A stretch of DNA of 64,000 bases from Mesorhizobium kowhaii. GTDB taxonomy: Bacteria > Pseudomonadota > Alphaproteobacteria > Rhizobiales > Rhizobiaceae. This document shows, piece by piece, positions 1-9,327 of the stretch (position 1 is its first letter; every line of letters begins with the position of its first letter). A program made the translations under genes and the position numbers. The notes beneath the pieces were generated by a model, which was not told the DNA's origin, did no database searches, and worked only from the letters and a program-made list of their open reading frames with translations. Location: assembly GCF_003253745.1 (NCBI RefSeq), contig NZ_MZXV01000013.1, positions 1,116,001 to 1,180,000 of the forward strand, read 5' to 3'.

Positions 1-71
1 CCGTGCCACTGAACCGCGACCCCGGCGATCCGCATTTCGGCATCTATGCCGGCATCGGACAGGCGTTCTGA
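1..71 (+). CDS. tamA: TamA-like outer-membrane protein, C-terminal end only
   Basis: Only the last 22 codons are in the window; the reading frame runs from base 3 and stops at TGA 69-71. The residues end in GIYAGIGQAF: a short amphipathic strand closed by a terminal phenylalanine, the usual last strand of a BamA/TamA-type outer-membrane beta-barrel. The tamB start codon lies 3 bases after this stop, and tamA directly before tamB is the standard arrangement in Proteobacteria. The assignment rests mainly on this context, because too little protein is visible for a family call by itself. Confidence 0.7.
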   Translation, partial: VPLNRDPGDPHFGIYAGIGQAF

Positions 72-74
72 GCG

Positions 75-3000
75 ATGAAGATATTCAGGCGCATCCTTCG
101 CATTGTCCTCTATACGCTGCTCATCGCGGTTGCCGGAGCGATCGGCGCGCTGGTGGTGCTGACCAAGACCGAGCGCGGACGCGACAATCTCGCCGGCATC
201 ATTTCGCGGCTGGCCTCGAGCGATGATCGCAAGGTCACGGTCAGCGGCATTGACGGCATCTGGTCGGGCGCGCTTAGCGTCGACCATGTCGTGCTGGAGG
301 ACCGTGAGGGCGCCTGGCTGGTGGCGCGCAAGGTCGCCGTCGACTGGTCGCCGCTGGCGCTGCTGTCGAAAAGCTTCAGTGCCGAGCGCATTGCGGCCGG
401 GCGCATCGAACTGGCCCGGTTGCCGGTCGCCGGCACGCAGCCTGCGCAGAGCGGCGGCACGACGACGCTGCCGGTCTCGCTTGACATCAAGCAGATCGAC
501 CTTCCCGAAATCGCGCTCGGCCAGGATTTGGCCGGCAGCGGCATCGCCGAGCTTGCCGCCAAGGGGATGCTCAAGGCCGACGCCGCGCCGCTGGCGGTCG
601 AGACGACGCTCAATGTCACCCGCCATGACGGCAAGCAAGGCAATGTCGACGCCAAAGTCCATTTCGCGCCAGCCGACAACAAGCTCGACCTCGATCTGAA
701 GGCATCGGAGCCGGCGGGCGGTATCATCGCCAATCTGCTCAATTTGCCTGATGCGCCGCCGGTCGAGATCCTTGTCTCGGGAACGGGGCCGCTGGCCAAC
801 TGGAGCGGCATCGGTACCTTCGTTGTCGATGGCCAGATCGTCACCCAGCTCACCGGGCGCCATCAACTGACTGACAAGGGCAATCACGTCGAGGCCAAGG
901 GCGACGGCGATTTCGCCCGCTTCCTGCCGGAGAATTTGAAGCCGCTGTTTGCCGGCAAGACCAGCTTCGATGTCGCCGGCACCACCACATCAGCCGGCGG
1001 TGTCAGTGTCGACAGGGCCAACATCGACAGCGATGCGGTGCACGGCACCGCATCCGGCATCGTCGATCCTGCCGGTGCCAGCGATCTCGCGGTCGAACTC
1101 GCCACCAAGGGCCCGCCTGTGGTGATCAGCGTCGGCAGCAAGGCGCAGCCGATCACGCTGGCGATAAACAACGCCACCGCACGCGCGTTCGGCGACGGCA
1201 AGACGCCGATCATCGACATCGGTGCCTCCTTCGCTTCAATCGTCGCCGGCGGCACGCGGCTGGACGATCTGGCGGCACAGATCCATTCCGACGGCTTCGA
1301 TATCCAGAACCGCGCCGGGCCCGTCACCGTCAAGCTGGAGGCGGGCGGGCTCAAAACCGACGTGGCGACACTGGCGCCGCTGATCACCGGCAAGGTCGAC
1401 GTCGATCTGGCCGGGTCGGTCAGTAAGGACGCCATTGCCATCGACCAGGGCACCTTGCGCTCCGACGCGCTCAACGCCTCGCTGACGGCGACGGTGGCAC
1501 TTGCCGACCTGTCGATGCAGCTCAAGATGAATGCCGATGCGGTGGCGACTGCCTTGCCACCGCAGATCAGCTCGGTGCTCGGCGCCCGGGTGAAATTCTC
1601 GGCCATTGCGACCCGCGATCCGCAGGGATCCTTCGCTGCCAACTCGATCTCATTCACCTCCGGCACGCTCAGCGCCAGCGGCACCGCCAGTGCGCAAGGC
1701 ACGGACATCCAGGCCGACATCAAGGGCAGGCTGGGCGATGTTTCGGTGCTGTCGCCGATGGTCGGCGTACCGGTTGCCGGCGGCGTCGATTTCGCGCTTT
1801 CGGCAAGCGGCGCCAGGACAGCGCCGGATTTCACGGTCTCCGCCGACAGCGACAGCCTGACGGCCTCTGGCCGTACGGTGAGGACCATCAAGCTGACGGC
1901 AAGCGGCAAGGCCGACATCGCCAACCCCGCCGCCACTGTCTCGCTGACCGGTTCCGTCAACGACGAGCCGCTCGACATCAAGGCAGCGCTGGTGACGAGC
2001 GAGGGCAAGCGTTCGATCAATGGCTTCCTGGTGTCGCTCGGCGACAACAAGGTCTCGGGCGACCTCGCGCTGGATGACAAATTCATGCCTTTGGGCACGC
2101 TGACGCTCGACGCGCCCGCCATTGACCAATTGGCAGCGCTCGCCGGCCAGGCGGTGACGGGCGACATCGACGGCACCATCCGCTTCGCCAAGGATGGCGA
2201 CGCGCCCTCCGTCGCGATCGACGCCAAGAGCACGTCGATCGCGCGCGGCGAGGTGACGGCCAAGGCCATCACCGTCAATGCGCTGATTGCCAATTATCTC
2301 AAGGCGCCGGCGATCGCCGGTTCGATCAAGGCCGATAGCGTCATCTCCGGAACCACGGAAATCGGCGGCATCGGCGTCGACCTCAAGCGCGACGGCGACT
2401 GGACCAATTTTGCCGGCGGCGCCACCATATCGGGCATTCCGGCGACCGCTGCCGGCCGGGTCAAGATCGCTGACGGCACGACCAGCGTCGAGATTGCCTC
2501 TGGCGAAGCCACTGTTCGCGGCATCAAGGCAGCGATCGCGCAGCCATCGACGTTGAGCATCGCCAATGGCACGACCAGCATTGAAAAACTGGCGCTCGAT
2601 GTCGGCGGCGGCTCGGTGACGCTGTCCGGCACCGCCGGCCAGGCGCTCGATCTGGCGGCGCAATTCTCAGCACTGCCGGCCACCCTTGCCAATGATTTTT
2701 CGCCCGGACTCGATGCGGTGGGTACCCTCGGCGGCACTGCGCAAGTGACTGGATCGCCGTCGGCGCCCGAGGTTCGGTTCAACGCACAATTGGCCGGCGT
2801 CGAAACCAGCCAGACCCGCCAGGCGGGGCTCGGGCCGCTCGCTGTCGACGCGGCCGGCAGCTACACCATAGCCGGCGGCGTCGCTCTCGACCATGCGACG
2901 CTCTCCGGCGACAAGATTTCCGGCAAGGCGGCGGGCACCCTCAACCCGAACGGCGCCAGCGATTTCGCCCTCGATCTTGCCTCGGCCGGACCCAGTCTGC

Positions 3001-6000
3001 CGCTGACGCTGGGCAGCGCGGAAAGCCCGATCAAGCTCGAACTGCAGGCGCTGTCGGTAAAGGCAGCGGGGCAGGGCACGCAGCCGCGGCTCGACATTTC
3101 GGCGACGCTGCCCTCGGTCGCCACCAAGCTGACCAAGGTGGAAGGCGTCACTGTCGCCTTACATTCCGATGCTTTCGATCTGAAGGCCCGGACAGGGCCG
3201 ATCTCCGGTACAGTGTCGGCCGACCGGATCGGCCTCGACAACCCAACCATTGCACCGCTGATCGCCGGCAAGGTCACGGCCAAGGTTGCTGGCAGCCTCG
3301 CTGCAGACGCCGTCACCATCGACAGCGGCTCGGTGACAAGCGACGCACTAAACAGCGGTTTTAACGGCCGGGTATCGCTGGCCGACGGCGCCATCGAGCT
3401 CAATTTGAAGGCCGACGCCGCCTCCGCGGCACTGCCGGCCGCGGTGCGCGGCGTGCTTGCCGAACGCGCGGAATTGAGTGCTGCGCTGATGCGCGATGCG
3501 TCGGGCAATGTCAATGTCGATGGATTGAAGCTGGCCTCCGGTGCGCTGACCGCCGAGGGGCAGGCCAGCCTTGCCGATAACAAGGTCGCCGCCGACATCA
3601 AGGGCGGGCTGAGCGATATTTCGCTGCTTTCGAAAGACGCCAAGGGCGCCATCGCCTTCGCCCTGAATGCGCAGGGCCCTGCCACCGCGCCCGATCTGTC
3701 GCTGACGGTCGACAGCGACCGGCTGCTGGTGGCGGCGCGCGAGATTACCGGGCTGAAGCTCACCGCCACCGGCAAGGCAGATGCCGCCAACCCGGCGGCG
3801 AATGTGCAGCTGACCGGCAATGTCGCCGGCCAGGCACTGCAGGGCAGTGCGGTCTTGGCGACGGCTAACGGCAAGAGCGCCATCAACGGCCTGCTGCTGT
3901 CACTCGGCCAGAACAGGATCTCCGGCGATCTGGCGCTGGACGGGAAGTTCGTGCCGGTCGGCACCATCGCGCTCGACCTGCCCGATATCGGCCCGCTCGC
4001 GGCGCTTGCGCTGGAAAAGGCGGAAGGCGACGTGCGTGGCACCATCGCTTTCTCGAAAAATGGCGCCGCACCGCAAGTCGCCATCAAGGCGGCGACGGCA
4101 TCGATCTCGCGCGGCGATCTGCAGGCAAAGGCCGTTTCCATCGATGCGCTCATCGCCAACTATCTCGCGGCCCCGGTGATCTCCGGAAAGATCCGCGCCG
4201 ACACCGTCACCTCCGGCGGCACCGTGATCAGCGGCATCAATGTGGATTTGAAGCGCGATGGCGACTGGACCGGCTTTTCCGGCGGCGCCACCGTCAAGGG
4301 TATTCCGGCGCAGGCCGCTGGCCGGGTGAAAGTGGCCAACGGCACGACGACCATCGAACTGGCTTCCGGCCGGGCGACCGTCCAGGGTATCAAGGCGGCC
4401 ATCGCCCAGGTCTCGACCGTCAGCATTGCCAATGGCACGACGACGCTGGACCGGCTGGTGCTCAACCTTGGCGGCGGCACGGCGACGGTGACCGGCAAGG
4501 TCGGCACTGCGCTCGACATCAATGCGACGCTGGCGCGGGTGCCGATGTCGCTTGCCAACAGTTTCTCGCAGGGCCTCGATGCCGCCGGTTCGATCTCGGG
4601 CACGGTGAAGGTGACGGGTGCGCCAGCGAGCCCCGCTGTTGCCTTCAACATCGACGCGACCGGCGTGCAGACGTCGCAGACCCGGGGTGCCGGTATCGGT
4701 GCGGTGGGTGTTTCTTCTTCCGGCACCTTCGCCGCCAACAAGCTGACCTTCAACGCCAATGTCAGTGATGGAGCCGGCCTTGGCCTCAAGGGCGGCGGCA
4801 GCGTGACGACGGCAGGCACGCCGGCGCTGGTGCTCGACTTCAATGGCGCCGTGCCCTTCGGCCTACTCAGCCAGAAGCTCGCCGCGCAAGGGCTGTCGCT
4901 GTCTGGAACCGCCAATGTCAATGTGCAGGTGCGCGGTCCCGCGACATCGCCTGTCATCGGCGGCTCGGTCGGCACCTCCGGCGCGCGCCTGGTCGATGCG
5001 CGCTCAGGCCTCGCGGTCAACGATCTCGCCGCGGACGTGTCGATCGCCGGCGGCGTTGCCAGGATCAACCGGCTGACCGGCACGCTGTCGACGCGCGGCA
5101 GCCTGTCGGCCAGTGGCACGGTCGGCATCAACCCGGCGCAAGGGTTTCCGGCCGATCTGTCGATCAAGCTGGTCGACGGCCGCTATACGGACGGCCGGGT
5201 GGTGACCGCCAATCTCGGCGGCGACCTGACAATCAAGGGACCGCTGACCTCCGCACCGGTGATTGCCGGCACCATCAATCTCGCCAAGACGGTGATCACG
5301 GTTCCAGACAAGCTGCCGGGCTCGCTTTCTGCGCTCGACGTCAAGCACAAGAATGCGCCTGGCGCCGTGCGGGCGCAGGACAAGGCGCTGCGTCCGCCGA
5401 CGACCAGTGGCGGTGGCGGCGGCAGCGGCAGCGGCCTCAACCTCGATGTCACGGTCAACGCGCCGAACCAGATCTTCATCCAGGGCAGGGGCGTCGATGC
5501 CGAACTCGGCGGCTCGCTCAGGCTGACCGGCCCGGCATCGTCGCCGCACGCGGTCGGCACCTTCACCCTGCAGCGCGGTCGGCTGTCGATCCTTGGCAAG
5601 CGGCTGACTTTCACCGAAGGTACGGTCGGCTTCTCCGGCTCGCTGGTGCCCTATCTCAATTTGACGGCGACAACGACGACGACCAGCACCACCGTCACCA
5701 TCGTGGTGTCGGGCGAGGCGACCAATCCGAAATTCAGCTTCTCGTCGGTGCCGGCGCTGCCCGAGGACGAGGTGCTGGCGCAGCTAATCTTCGGCCGCTC
5801 GATGTCGAACCTGTCGCCGCTGCAGATCGCCCAGCTCGCCGAAGCGGCCGGGCAACTGGCCGGCGTCGGCGGCTCGACGTCGCTGCTTGAAAACCTGCGC
5901 AGCGCCATCGGCGTCGACGATCTGGATGTAACCACGGACGACAAGGGTGGCACAGCGGTTTCGGCCGGCAAGTATTTGAACGACCGCACCTATGTGACGA

Positions 6001-6134
6001 TCCAGAAGGGCGACAAGCCGGGTTCCGGCAAGGCGACCATCGACCTCAATGTCGGGCGCGGTGTCAAATTGCGCGGCGAGGCCAATGATGCCGGCGAAGC
6101 CAAGGGCGGCATCTTCTACGAGAAGGAATATTGA
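75..6134 (+). CDS. tamB: Translocation/assembly module protein TamB (DUF490)
   Basis: A 2019-residue inner-membrane-anchored periplasmic protein of the AsmA-like/TamB family, which works with TamA in outer-membrane protein assembly and is linked to lipid transport between the membranes. An N-terminal membrane anchor (about residues 7-31) is followed by a very long, low-complexity Gly/Ala/Ser/Thr-rich beta-repeat region. The C-terminal 300 residues carry the conserved TamB domain, including the pattern LPEDEVLAQLIFGRS and a final aromatic tail (FYEKEY). It is much longer than E. coli TamB (1259 residues). The excess is largely explained by a tandem internal duplication, in which nucleotides 966-2843 and 2844-4709 encode two similar blocks of about 625 codons. 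It starts 3 bases after tamA, so the two are probably co-transcribed and translationally coupled. Confidence 0.95.
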   Translation: MKIFRRILRIVLYTLLIAVAGAIGALVVLTKTERGRDNLAGIISRLASSDDRKVTVSGIDGIWSGALSVDHVVLEDREGAWLVARKVAVDWSPLALLSKSFSAERIAAGRIELARLPVAGTQPAQSGGTTTLPVSLDIKQIDLPEIALGQDLAGSGIAELAAKGMLKADAAPLAVETTLNVTRHDGKQGNVDAKVHFAPADNKLDLDLKASEPAGGIIANLLNLPDAPPVEILVSGTGPLANWSGIGTFVVDGQIVTQLTGRHQLTDKGNHVEAKGDGDFARFLPENLKPLFAGKTSFDVAGTTTSAGGVSVDRANIDSDAVHGTASGIVDPAGASDLAVELATKGPPVVISVGSKAQPITLAINNATARAFGDGKTPIIDIGASFASIVAGGTRLDDLAAQIHSDGFDIQNRAGPVTVKLEAGGLKTDVATLAPLITGKVDVDLAGSVSKDAIAIDQGTLRSDALNASLTATVALADLSMQLKMNADAVATALPPQISSVLGARVKFSAIATRDPQGSFAANSISFTSGTLSASGTASAQGTDIQADIKGRLGDVSVLSPMVGVPVAGGVDFALSASGARTAPDFTVSADSDSLTASGRTVRTIKLTASGKADIANPAATVSLTGSVNDEPLDIKAALVTSEGKRSINGFLVSLGDNKVSGDLALDDKFMPLGTLTLDAPAIDQLAALAGQAVTGDIDGTIRFAKDGDAPSVAIDAKSTSIARGEVTAKAITVNALIANYLKAPAIAGSIKADSVISGTTEIGGIGVDLKRDGDWTNFAGGATISGIPATAAGRVKIADGTTSVEIASGEATVRGIKAAIAQPSTLSIANGTTSIEKLALDVGGGSVTLSGTAGQALDLAAQFSALPATLANDFSPGLDAVGTLGGTAQVTGSPSAPEVRFNAQLAGVETSQTRQAGLGPLAVDAAGSYTIAGGVALDHATLSGDKISGKAAGTLNPNGASDFALDLASAGPSLPLTLGSAESPIKLELQALSVKAAGQGTQPRLDISATLPSVATKLTKVEGVTVALHSDAFDLKARTGPISGTVSADRIGLDNPTIAPLIAGKVTAKVAGSLAADAVTIDSGSVTSDALNSGFNGRVSLADGAIELNLKADAASAALPAAVRGVLAERAELSAALMRDASGNVNVDGLKLASGALTAEGQASLADNKVAADIKGGLSDISLLSKDAKGAIAFALNAQGPATAPDLSLTVDSDRLLVAAREITGLKLTATGKADAANPAANVQLTGNVAGQALQGSAVLATANGKSAINGLLLSLGQNRISGDLALDGKFVPVGTIALDLPDIGPLAALALEKAEGDVRGTIAFSKNGAAPQVAIKAATASISRGDLQAKAVSIDALIANYLAAPVISGKIRADTVTSGGTVISGINVDLKRDGDWTGFSGGATVKGIPAQAAGRVKVANGTTTIELASGRATVQGIKAAIAQVSTVSIANGTTTLDRLVLNLGGGTATVTGKVGTALDINATLARVPMSLANSFSQGLDAAGSISGTVKVTGAPASPAVAFNIDATGVQTSQTRGAGIGAVGVSSSGTFAANKLTFNANVSDGAGLGLKGGGSVTTAGTPALVLDFNGAVPFGLLSQKLAAQGLSLSGTANVNVQVRGPATSPVIGGSVGTSGARLVDARSGLAVNDLAADVSIAGGVARINRLTGTLSTRGSLSASGTVGINPAQGFPADLSIKLVDGRYTDGRVVTANLGGDLTIKGPLTSAPVIAGTINLAKTVITVPDKLPGSLSALDVKHKNAPGAVRAQDKALRPPTTSGGGGGSGSGLNLDVTVNAPNQIFIQGRGVDAELGGSLRLTGPASSPHAVGTFTLQRGRLSILGKRLTFTEGTVGFSGSLVPYLNLTATTTTTSTTVTIVVSGEATNPKFSFSSVPALPEDEVLAQLIFGRSMSNLSPLQIAQLAEAAGQLAGVGGSTSLLENLRSAIGVDDLDVTTDDKGGTAVSAGKYLNDRTYVTIQKGDKPGSGKATIDLNVGRGVKLRGEANDAGEAKGGIFYEKEY
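966..4709 (+). repeat. Tandem internal duplication inside tamB (two units of about 1.87 kb)
   Basis: Unit 1 is 966-2843 and unit 2 is 2844-4709. Landmarks repeat at a constant offset of 1866-1878 bases: NALIANYL (about 2277 and 4143), KRDGDW (2385 and 4251), RGIKAAIAQ/QGIKAAIAQ, SIANGTT, TSQTR (about 2809 and 4675), and GASD (1074 and 2952). The order of landmarks is the same in both units and the units abut without a gap. Protein similarity is clear, but many synonymous and replacement changes separate the copies, so the duplication is not recent. Confidence 0.85.
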
Positions 6135-6165
6135 TATTTCGATGGGGCTTTTGGCCCTATGGTGG

Positions 6166-6193
6166 CTCAAGGCTGGCGCTGTCCAGCCTTGAG
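6166..6193 (+). terminator. Stem-loop after tamB
   Basis: A perfect 11-bp inverted repeat (CTCAAGGCTGG, loop of 6, CCAGCCTTGAG) starts 32 bases after the tamB stop. No clear T-run follows, so it may be a terminator of the weak type or an mRNA-end stabiliser. It separates tamB from the ABC operon promoter region (6194-6399), in which I see no other firm element. Confidence 0.45.
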
Positions 6194-6399
6194 TAAATGT
6201 CTCACTTTAATCGACTTTCGAGATTCCAGAGGAATCCGTAGGCAGTAGCAATTTTGCGCCAAGACTGTCGTTATCACGCGAACCGCTCCCTTTCCAAAGT
6301 TGCACATTCGCTAACATGTTCCCAATCCATGCCGTCTTTGACATCATGGCTCGGATGCGGAATGTTAAAAGGCGGAAAGCCAACAATGGGAGTTAAGTC

Positions 6400-8052
6400 A
6401 TGACAATTTACAAGAGTAACAGCGATCGCGTTCCCGATCACATCCTCGCCATGGCCGCAGACGCCAAGGCAGGCAAGGTGGATCGCCGCGAATTCCTGGC
6501 CATGGCCAGCGTCTTCGGTGCATCGACGGCAATGGCTTACGGCTTGCTCGGCCTCGCCGACCCGACGCCGGCGAAGGCCGAAGAGGTAAAAGGCAAGAAG
6601 GGCGGCACGCTGAAGATCGCCCAGTGGATCAAGGATCCGAAGGATCCGCGCAAGGCCGACTGGTCGGAAATCGCCAATGCCGAGCGCCAGGCGCTCGAGC
6701 CGCTGGTCAAGTACACCACCGAATACACGTTCCGTCCCTATCTTCTGGAGAGCTGGGATGTGAACGACGACGCCACCGAATACACACTGCATGTGCGCAA
6801 GGGCGTGACCTGGTCGAACGGCGATGCATTCACCGCCGACGACGTGATCTTCAACCTCAAGCGCTGGGGCGACAAGAAAGCCGAAGGCAACTCCATGCCA
6901 GGCCGTCTCGGCTCGCTGGTCAAGGACGATAAGCTGGACGAAAGCGCCGTGACCAAGGTCGACGATATGACTGTCAAGCTGAAGCTGGGCAAGGCCGATA
7001 TCGCGCTCATCCCGAACCTGTGCGACTATCCGGGCCTCATCGTTCACAAGAGCTTCGACGAGAAGGGCGGCGACTTCAAGGCCTGCCCGATCGGCACCGG
7101 CCCGTTCGAACTCGTCTCCTACGATGTCGGCCAGAAAGTGGTCTACAAACGCCGCGAAGACAACAAGTGGTGGGATGGCGAGGTCTTCCTCGACGGCGTC
7201 GAGTTCATCGACTACGGCACCGATCCGGCGGCGATGGTCAGCGCCTTCGAAGCCGGCGAAATACACACTAACTACGAAACCTCGGCTGACTATGTGTCGA
7301 TCCTCGACGGCATGGATCTGGTGAAGTCCGAGGTGGTGACCGCAGCCACCATCGTCTGCCGCACCAACGTGACCAACAAGCCTTACGAGAACCAGAAGGT
7401 GCGTCAGGCGCTGCAACTCGGCGTCGACAACGCTGTCGTCCTCCAGCTCGGTTACGGCAATGCCGGGACTGTCGCCGAGAACCACCATGTCTGCGCGATT
7501 CACCCGGAATATTACGAATTGCCGAAAATCGCGCGCGACCCCGCCAAGGCAAAGGCCCTTATGGCGGAATCCGGCCATGCCGATTTCGAGCATGAACTGA
7601 TCACGGCCGACGAGGACTGGAACAAGAACACCGGCGATGCGATTGCCGCTCAGCTGCGCGACGCCGGTATCAAGGTGAAGCGCACGGTGCTGCCCGGTTC
7701 GACGTTCTGGAACGACTGGACCAAGTATCCGCTGTCGATGACCACCTGGAACATGCGGCCGCTCGGCGTCCAGGTTCTGGCGATCGGCTACCGCACCGGC
7801 GAAGCTTGGAATGAGACAGCTTGGTCGAATCCCGATTGGGATGCCAAGCTCAACGCCGCGCTTTCGGTCGCCGACGCCGCCAAGCGCAAGGAGATGATGA
7901 AGGACATCCAGCAGACCCTGCAGGATTCCGGCATCATCATCCAGCCCTTCTGGCGCAAGCTCTACAGTCACTCGGTCAAGGCGGTGCAGAACTACAAGAT
8001 GCACCCGACATACGAGCGCGACTACGGCAAGGTCTGGCTCGAGCAGGCTTGA
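6400..8052 (+). CDS. Peptide/opine-type ABC transporter substrate-binding protein (SBP family 5)
   Basis: A 550-residue periplasmic binding protein that delivers oligopeptides or similar solutes to the permeases encoded next. The N-terminus has a twin-arginine signal ([10 protein letters not shown], around residues 27-36) followed by a hydrophobic segment and a likely cleavage near AKA at about residue 66, so export is probably by Tat. The SBP_bac_5 body is recognisable from features such as [28 protein letters not shown] and [11 protein letters not shown]. It leads an operon with two permeases and a fused ATPase. A 228-base gap with two strong hairpins follows, which would favour higher levels of the binding protein. 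The substrate cannot be read from the sequence. Confidence 0.93.
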   Translation: MTIYKSNSDRVPDHILAMAADAKAGKVDRREFLAMASVFGASTAMAYGLLGLADPTPAKAEEVKGKKGGTLKIAQWIKDPKDPRKADWSEIANAERQALEPLVKYTTEYTFRPYLLESWDVNDDATEYTLHVRKGVTWSNGDAFTADDVIFNLKRWGDKKAEGNSMPGRLGSLVKDDKLDESAVTKVDDMTVKLKLGKADIALIPNLCDYPGLIVHKSFDEKGGDFKACPIGTGPFELVSYDVGQKVVYKRREDNKWWDGEVFLDGVEFIDYGTDPAAMVSAFEAGEIHTNYETSADYVSILDGMDLVKSEVVTAATIVCRTNVTNKPYENQKVRQALQLGVDNAVVLQLGYGNAGTVAENHHVCAIHPEYYELPKIARDPAKAKALMAESGHADFEHELITADEDWNKNTGDAIAAQLRDAGIKVKRTVLPGSTFWNDWTKYPLSMTTWNMRPLGVQVLAIGYRTGEAWNETAWSNPDWDAKLNAALSVADAAKRKEMMKDIQQTLQDSGIIIQPFWRKLYSHSVKAVQNYKMHPTYERDYGKVWLEQA

Positions 8053-8063
8053 TCGCACGGATC

Positions 8064-8091
8064 GGGGAAAGGGACGTCAGTCCCTTTCCCC
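8064..8091 (+). terminator. Perfect 12-bp stem-loop after the binding-protein gene
   Basis: GGGGAAAGGGAC and its exact complement GTCCCTTTCCCC enclose a 4-base GTCA loop, starting 11 bases after the stop codon. This is the typical place for an attenuator or 3'-end stabiliser that lets the binding protein be made in excess over the permeases. No strong T-run follows. Confidence 0.6.
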
Positions 8092-8205
8092 CCGCTCTTT
8101 GCATCGTCCGCCCCTGTTGGTCCGCGCTTCTCAAAAAAGTTGCGGACTCCCAGGCAAGGTCGTGCAACAAAAACAGGGTTGATCGCATCCGAAGGCCTGT
8201 TTGAC

Positions 8206-8237
8206 AGCCAGCCCCGCCGGTCACGGCAGGGTTGGCT
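8206..8237 (+). terminator. Second stem-loop in the binding-protein/permease gap
   Basis: An outer 9-bp stem (AGCCAGCCC with GGGTTGGCT, one G-U pair), a single internal C/A mismatch, and an inner 4-bp stem GCCG/CGGC around the loop GTCA. It ends 43 bases before the permease start. It shares the GTCA loop with the hairpin at 8064-8091, and together they form a double barrier inside the operon. Confidence 0.5.
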
Positions 8238-8280
8238 TTCATAGCCGGCTCAAACCCCAACCCATCGGCAGGGGACCGCC

Positions 8281-9315
8281 ATGCTTTCGTTCGTTATCAG
8301 GCGCTTGGGCACCATGGCATTGACGATGCTGTGCCTGACGATCATCGTCTTCTTCCTGATCAACCTCGATCCAAATTTGAAGAAGCTGGCGATCAGCCAG
8401 ACCGAAATGCATACATCCGCCGAGCAGCTCGAAAGTTGGCTGGCGGAACACGGCTACCGCCAGAATTTCTTCGTCCGCTACGGCCAGTGGCTCGGCGTGA
8501 TGCCCAAGCAGCCGGTGACCGACCCGGCGACGGGGAAGCCCGTACAGCGCTTCTCCTTCTGCAACGATCCGGTCGTGCCGACATTCTCCGGCGTCCTGCA
8601 AGGCGATTTCGGCTGCTCGACCAAGTTCAAGACGGCAGTGGCGTCAAAGCTGTTTCCTGCGCTTAGCGCCACCGGCATCCTGATGTTCTGGGTGCTGGCG
8701 GTGATGGTGCCGATCTCGCTGCTGATCGGCATTCTGGCCGGCATGCGCGAAGGGTCGCGAACCGACCGCGTGCTTTCGGTGGCCTCGATCGCCTCGACGG
8801 CGACACCCGAATATGTGTCGGGCGTCATCTTCACCGTCATCTTCGCCTCCTGGCTTGGCTGGCTGAACGGCTCGGCGGCTTCGGCCAGCCAGGGCATCAC
8901 CTTCTACAATTTCACGCTGCCGGTGATGACGCTGGCGATCTACGGCATCGGCTACATCGCCCGCATGACGCGCGCTTCGATGGTCGAGGTGATGACGCAG
9001 CAATATATCCGGACCGCCCGATTGAAGGGTCTCTCCTTCGGTAGCGTGGTGGTGAAGCACGCGCTGCGCAATGCGCTGATCGCGCCGTTCACCGTCATCA
9101 TGCTGCAGTTTCCCTGGCTGCTCACCGGCGTCGTCATCGTCGAGGTGATGTTCCGCTACCAGGGCTTCGGCTACACGCTGGTCGAGGCGGCCGGCAACAA
9201 CGACATCGACCTTTTGCTCGGCTGCTCGCTGGTTTCGGTGTTCATCGTCTTGATCACGCAGCTCATTTCCGATGTCGGCTACGCGTTTCTCAATCCGCGT
9301 ATCAGAGTTCAGTAG
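8281..9315 (+). CDS. ABC transporter permease, DppB/OppB type
   Basis: A 344-residue inner-membrane permease of the binding-protein-dependent peptide/nickel transporter family. There is one N-terminal membrane segment (about residues 10-30), then a periplasmic stretch of about 90 residues, then five more hydrophobic segments. The cytoplasmic coupling loop that contacts the ATPase lies around RTARLKGLSFGSVVVKHALR. The C-terminal part (FRYQGFGYTLVEAA) is typical of DppB. It is followed after 12 bases by the partner permease, consistent with one transcript. Family assignment is firm; the transported solute is not known. Confidence 0.92.
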   Translation: MLSFVIRRLGTMALTMLCLTIIVFFLINLDPNLKKLAISQTEMHTSAEQLESWLAEHGYRQNFFVRYGQWLGVMPKQPVTDPATGKPVQRFSFCNDPVVPTFSGVLQGDFGCSTKFKTAVASKLFPALSATGILMFWVLAVMVPISLLIGILAGMREGSRTDRVLSVASIASTATPEYVSGVIFTVIFASWLGWLNGSAASASQGITFYNFTLPVMTLAIYGIGYIARMTRASMVEVMTQQYIRTARLKGLSFGSVVVKHALRNALIAPFTVIMLQFPWLLTGVVIVEVMFRYQGFGYTLVEAAGNNDIDLLLGCSLVSVFIVLITQLISDVGYAFLNPRIRVQ

Positions 9316-9327
9316 GGGGCGAAGCGG

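Noticed and set aside
6274..8058. A 594-codon minus-strand open frame over the binding-protein gene
   Set aside because: Shadow of the plus-strand gene, with no recognisable motif or ribosome site.
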